A stretch of 33,868 nucleotides of DNA from Natrinema thermotolerans DSM 11552. GTDB taxonomy: Archaea; Halobacteriota; Halobacteria; Halobacteriales; Natrialbaceae. Where the stretch lies: assembly GCA_000337115.1 (NCBI GenBank), contig AOIR01000060.1:1-33868 (forward strand), written 5' to 3'. The translations under genes and the position numbers were made by a program. Shown piece after piece: positions 32,413 to 33,868 of this stretch (within the stretch, counting starts at the first letter, position 1; every line of letters starts with the position of its first letter). Below the pieces are notes generated by a model. That model saw nothing but the letters and a program-made list of their open reading frames with translations, had not been told where the DNA came from and did not search any database.

Positions 32413-33303
32413 TTATTTCACGTCGGAACTCGAGGCACGGGACAGGAGGTAGACGGCGACCCCACCCAACAGGAGATCGAGGCCGAGCAGCACGGCCACG
32501 CCGGGAACGACGCCGTCGAGCGTCCCGCCGAACCACGAGACGTCGATGACCGTCATCACGTCCCGGTCGATCATGAGCGAACGGGCGGCATCGACGCCGT
32601 ACGTAACGGGGTTGAAACGGGCGAACGTCCGAATCCAGTCGGGGAGTGCCGTGAGCGGAAGGAACGCACTCGAGAGGAACAACAGCGGGAACTGCAACAG
32701 GTTCGCGCCGATGATCGTCGATTCCTGATCTCGCGTGAGAATCGCCAGAGCGTTCGAGAACGCGACGAACCAGAGCGAGAAGAGAACGCCGACGGCGATG
32801 ATACCGAGGGCACCGACGACGCCGGTGACGATCTCCGCACCGAGGAGAATGCCGAGCCCGAGAATGATCGCTATCTGAACGGCGATTCGAAACACTTCCG
32901 CGGCGGTCTTGCCGACGAAGACGGCCGTGCGGTTCATCGGCGTGACGAGAACCTTCTCGAACATCCCGTTCTCGATGTCGTTGACCAGTCCCACGCCCGA
33001 GGTGATGGCCGCCGCGAGGGCGACCTGAATCGCGATCGCCGGGACCAGATACGTCTCGTAACTGATCCCCGGAATCCCTCGATTGACAGCGCTGCCGGCG
33101 ACGTTCCCGAACACTTCCGTGAACAACACGAGGAAGATGATCGGCTGGACGAGCGAGACGACCAGGACGAACGGGTTCCGAACGGCCTTGCGGTTCCACC
33201 GCTTGAAATTCACCCAGACGTCTCCGACGAACGTGTTCCCGGCGCGTGCGTCCGGCCGCGCCGAGGATGCCGGCGTGTCCTCGTCGGCCCTCGGCGTACT
33301 CAT
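32413..33303 (-). CDS. ABC-2 type transporter permease (DrrB-like)
   Basis: 296 aa. A polar N-terminal tail of about 30 residues is followed by six hydrophobic segments, the first near NPFVLVVSLVQPIIFLVLFTEVF and the last near the C-terminus (VAVLLGLDLLLGGVAVYLLS). The pattern FEKVLVTPMNRTAVFVGKTAAEVFR is the conserved cytoplasmic loop of ABC-2 exporters. It would form the membrane path for lipid or drug export with the adjacent ATPase. Its ATG overlaps the ATPase stop as ATGA (33300-33303), so the two are translationally coupled. Confidence 0.9.
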   Translation of the reverse strand: MSTPRADEDTPASSARPDARAGNTFVGDVWVNFKRWNRKAVRNPFVLVVSLVQPIIFLVLFTEVFGNVAGSAVNRGIPGISYETYLVPAIAIQVALAAAITSGVGLVNDIENGMFEKVLVTPMNRTAVFVGKTAAEVFRIAVQIAIILGLGILLGAEIVTGVVGALGIIAVGVLFSLWFVAFSNALAILTRDQESTIIGANLLQFPLLFLSSAFLPLTALPDWIRTFARFNPVTYGVDAARSLMIDRDVMTVIDVSWFGGTLDGVVPGVAVLLGLDLLLGGVAVYLLSRASSSDVK

Positions 33304-33868
33304 GGTACGGCCTCCGTGTCCTCGGTCTCGAGTTCCTCACCCGTGATCGCCAGGAACACGTCGTCGAGCGTCGGGGCACGGATATTGAATCCGGTCACCG
33401 TCAACTCCGCGTCCCGGAGCGCGACGAGCAGGTCGGTCCCGTACTGTCGCACCGTCTCCGCGGTGACGCTGATGCCGTCGTCCGTTTCGGTGACGGACGC
33501 GTCGGCGAACGCATCGAACTCACGCGCGATCGTCGCCGCCTGTTGTCGGGCCGTCGAGCCGCCCTCGAGTTCCACGTCGAGGACCTCACCGCCGACCTCG
33601 CGTTTCAGGGCCGCAGGGCTCCCGTCCGCCACGATCTCTCCGTCGAGAATGACCGCCAGGCGGTCACAGAGTTGGTCCGCCTCCTCGAGATACTGCGTAG
33701 TCAGAAAGATGGTCGTTCCGAGGTCGTTGATGCGCCGGAAGTAGTCCCACAGACGGTTGCGAGCCTTCGGATCCAGCCCCGTCGTCGGTTCGTCCAAGAA
33801 GACCAGCGGCGGGCGGTGGACCAGCGCGGTCGCGGCGTCCAGTCGCTTCTTCATGCCGCCCGAGAACT
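33300..33868 (-). CDS. ABC transporter ATP-binding protein (DrrA-like), N-terminus outside window
   Basis: The gene enters from the right edge, so the Walker A part is not visible. The visible part begins at the signature motif FSGGMKKRLD and continues with Walker B LVFLDEP, the D-loop TTGLDPKARNRLWD and the switch region LTTQYLEEADQLCDRLAVI. The usual switch histidine is Gln, which is common in DrrA-type exporters. A C-terminal regulatory domain of about 100 residues (GEVLDVELEGG, RAPTLDDVFLAITGEELE) fits the DrrA length. It powers the permease encoded immediately downstream. The ATG at 33852-33854 is internal, not the true start. Confidence 0.92.
   Translation of the reverse strand, partial: FSGGMKKRLDAATALVHRPPLVFLDEPTTGLDPKARNRLWDYFRRINDLGTTIFLTTQYLEEADQLCDRLAVILDGEIVADGSPAALKREVGGEVLDVELEGGSTARQQAATIAREFDAFADASVTETDDGISVTAETVRQYGTDLLVALRDAELTVTGFNIRAPTLDDVFLAITGEELETEDTEAVP

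Noticed and set aside
33705-33720. Inactive ABC ATPase because the switch histidine is Gln
   Set aside because: TTQYLEEAD is the usual form in the DrrA exporter branch, so the Gln is not a sign of loss of function.
31951-33744. Long plus-strand open frame (597 aa) antisense to the ABC transporter genes
   Set aside because: It overlaps the FAD-Rieske 3' end in another frame and then runs antisense to the permease and ATPase, whose motifs are clear. The translation is a low-complexity Arg/Asp/Glu shadow.
1-33868. rRNA, tRNA or replication origin
   Set aside because: No rRNA or tRNA pattern, Orc1/Cdc6 gene or ORB-type repeat was noticed in the intergenic regions. A covariance-model search was not possible here.

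Overview
The window is GC-rich chromosomal DNA from a halophilic archaeon (class Halobacteria). The encoded proteins are strongly acidic. Exported proteins carry twin-arginine (Tat) signals or Tat/lipobox signals. Many promoters have a TTTWWW-like TATA element about 24-28 nt upstream of a start codon with no Shine-Dalgarno sequence, which is the leaderless haloarchaeal pattern. The frequent CTCGAG (Leu-Glu) hexamer and the gene families suggest the Natrialba/Haloterrigena/Natrinema side of the class, but that placement is an inference. Most genes are ordinary chromosomal metabolic or housekeeping genes.

Layout. 0-5 kb: the 3' part of a PAS/histidine kinase, a TrkH potassium transporter, a Tat-exported protein with an HExxH motif, and a GlcD-type FAD oxidase. 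5-11 kb: a Tat-exported PhoD-like phosphatase, an F420-type (LLM) oxidoreductase preceded by a candidate 16-codon leader ORF, a small winged-helix protein (DUF7344-like), a quinone-reductase-like protein and a class I aminotransferase. 11-20 kb: a DUF6517-like lipoprotein, a cupin protein in less GC-rich DNA, the korA-korB 2-oxoacid:ferredoxin oxidoreductase operon, a small ferredoxin-reductase-like flavoprotein, another lipoprotein, and methylmalonyl-CoA epimerase and mutase (propionyl-CoA to succinyl-CoA). 20-23 kb: two small uncharacterised genes, a GNAT acetyltransferase, and an apparently intact IS200/IS605 element (Y1 tnpA plus tnpB) about 90 bp upstream of the GNAT start. 23-34 kb: a DICT-domain protein, an M48 metalloprotease, a lipoprotein, an uncharacterised 308-aa protein, a HAD phosphatase, a tungsten-type aldehyde:ferredoxin oxidoreductase convergent with a MoaD/SAMP-like ubiquitin-fold protein, an MFS transporter, a triplicated 43-bp promoter/start-codon repeat driving a FAD-Rieske oxidoreductase, and a DrrAB-like ABC exporter cut by the window edge.

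No dense defence island, CRISPR array, rRNA or tRNA was recognised. The most noteworthy signals are regulatory: (i) three tandem 43-bp units that each carry a candidate promoter and an ATG, with the three ATGs in three different frames; (ii) an Arg-rich 16-codon ORF ending in an ATGA overlap with the LLM gene; (iii) a TnpB element whose predicted guide and TTGAT flank can be read directly; and (iv) several perfect inverted repeats at promoters or gene ends.
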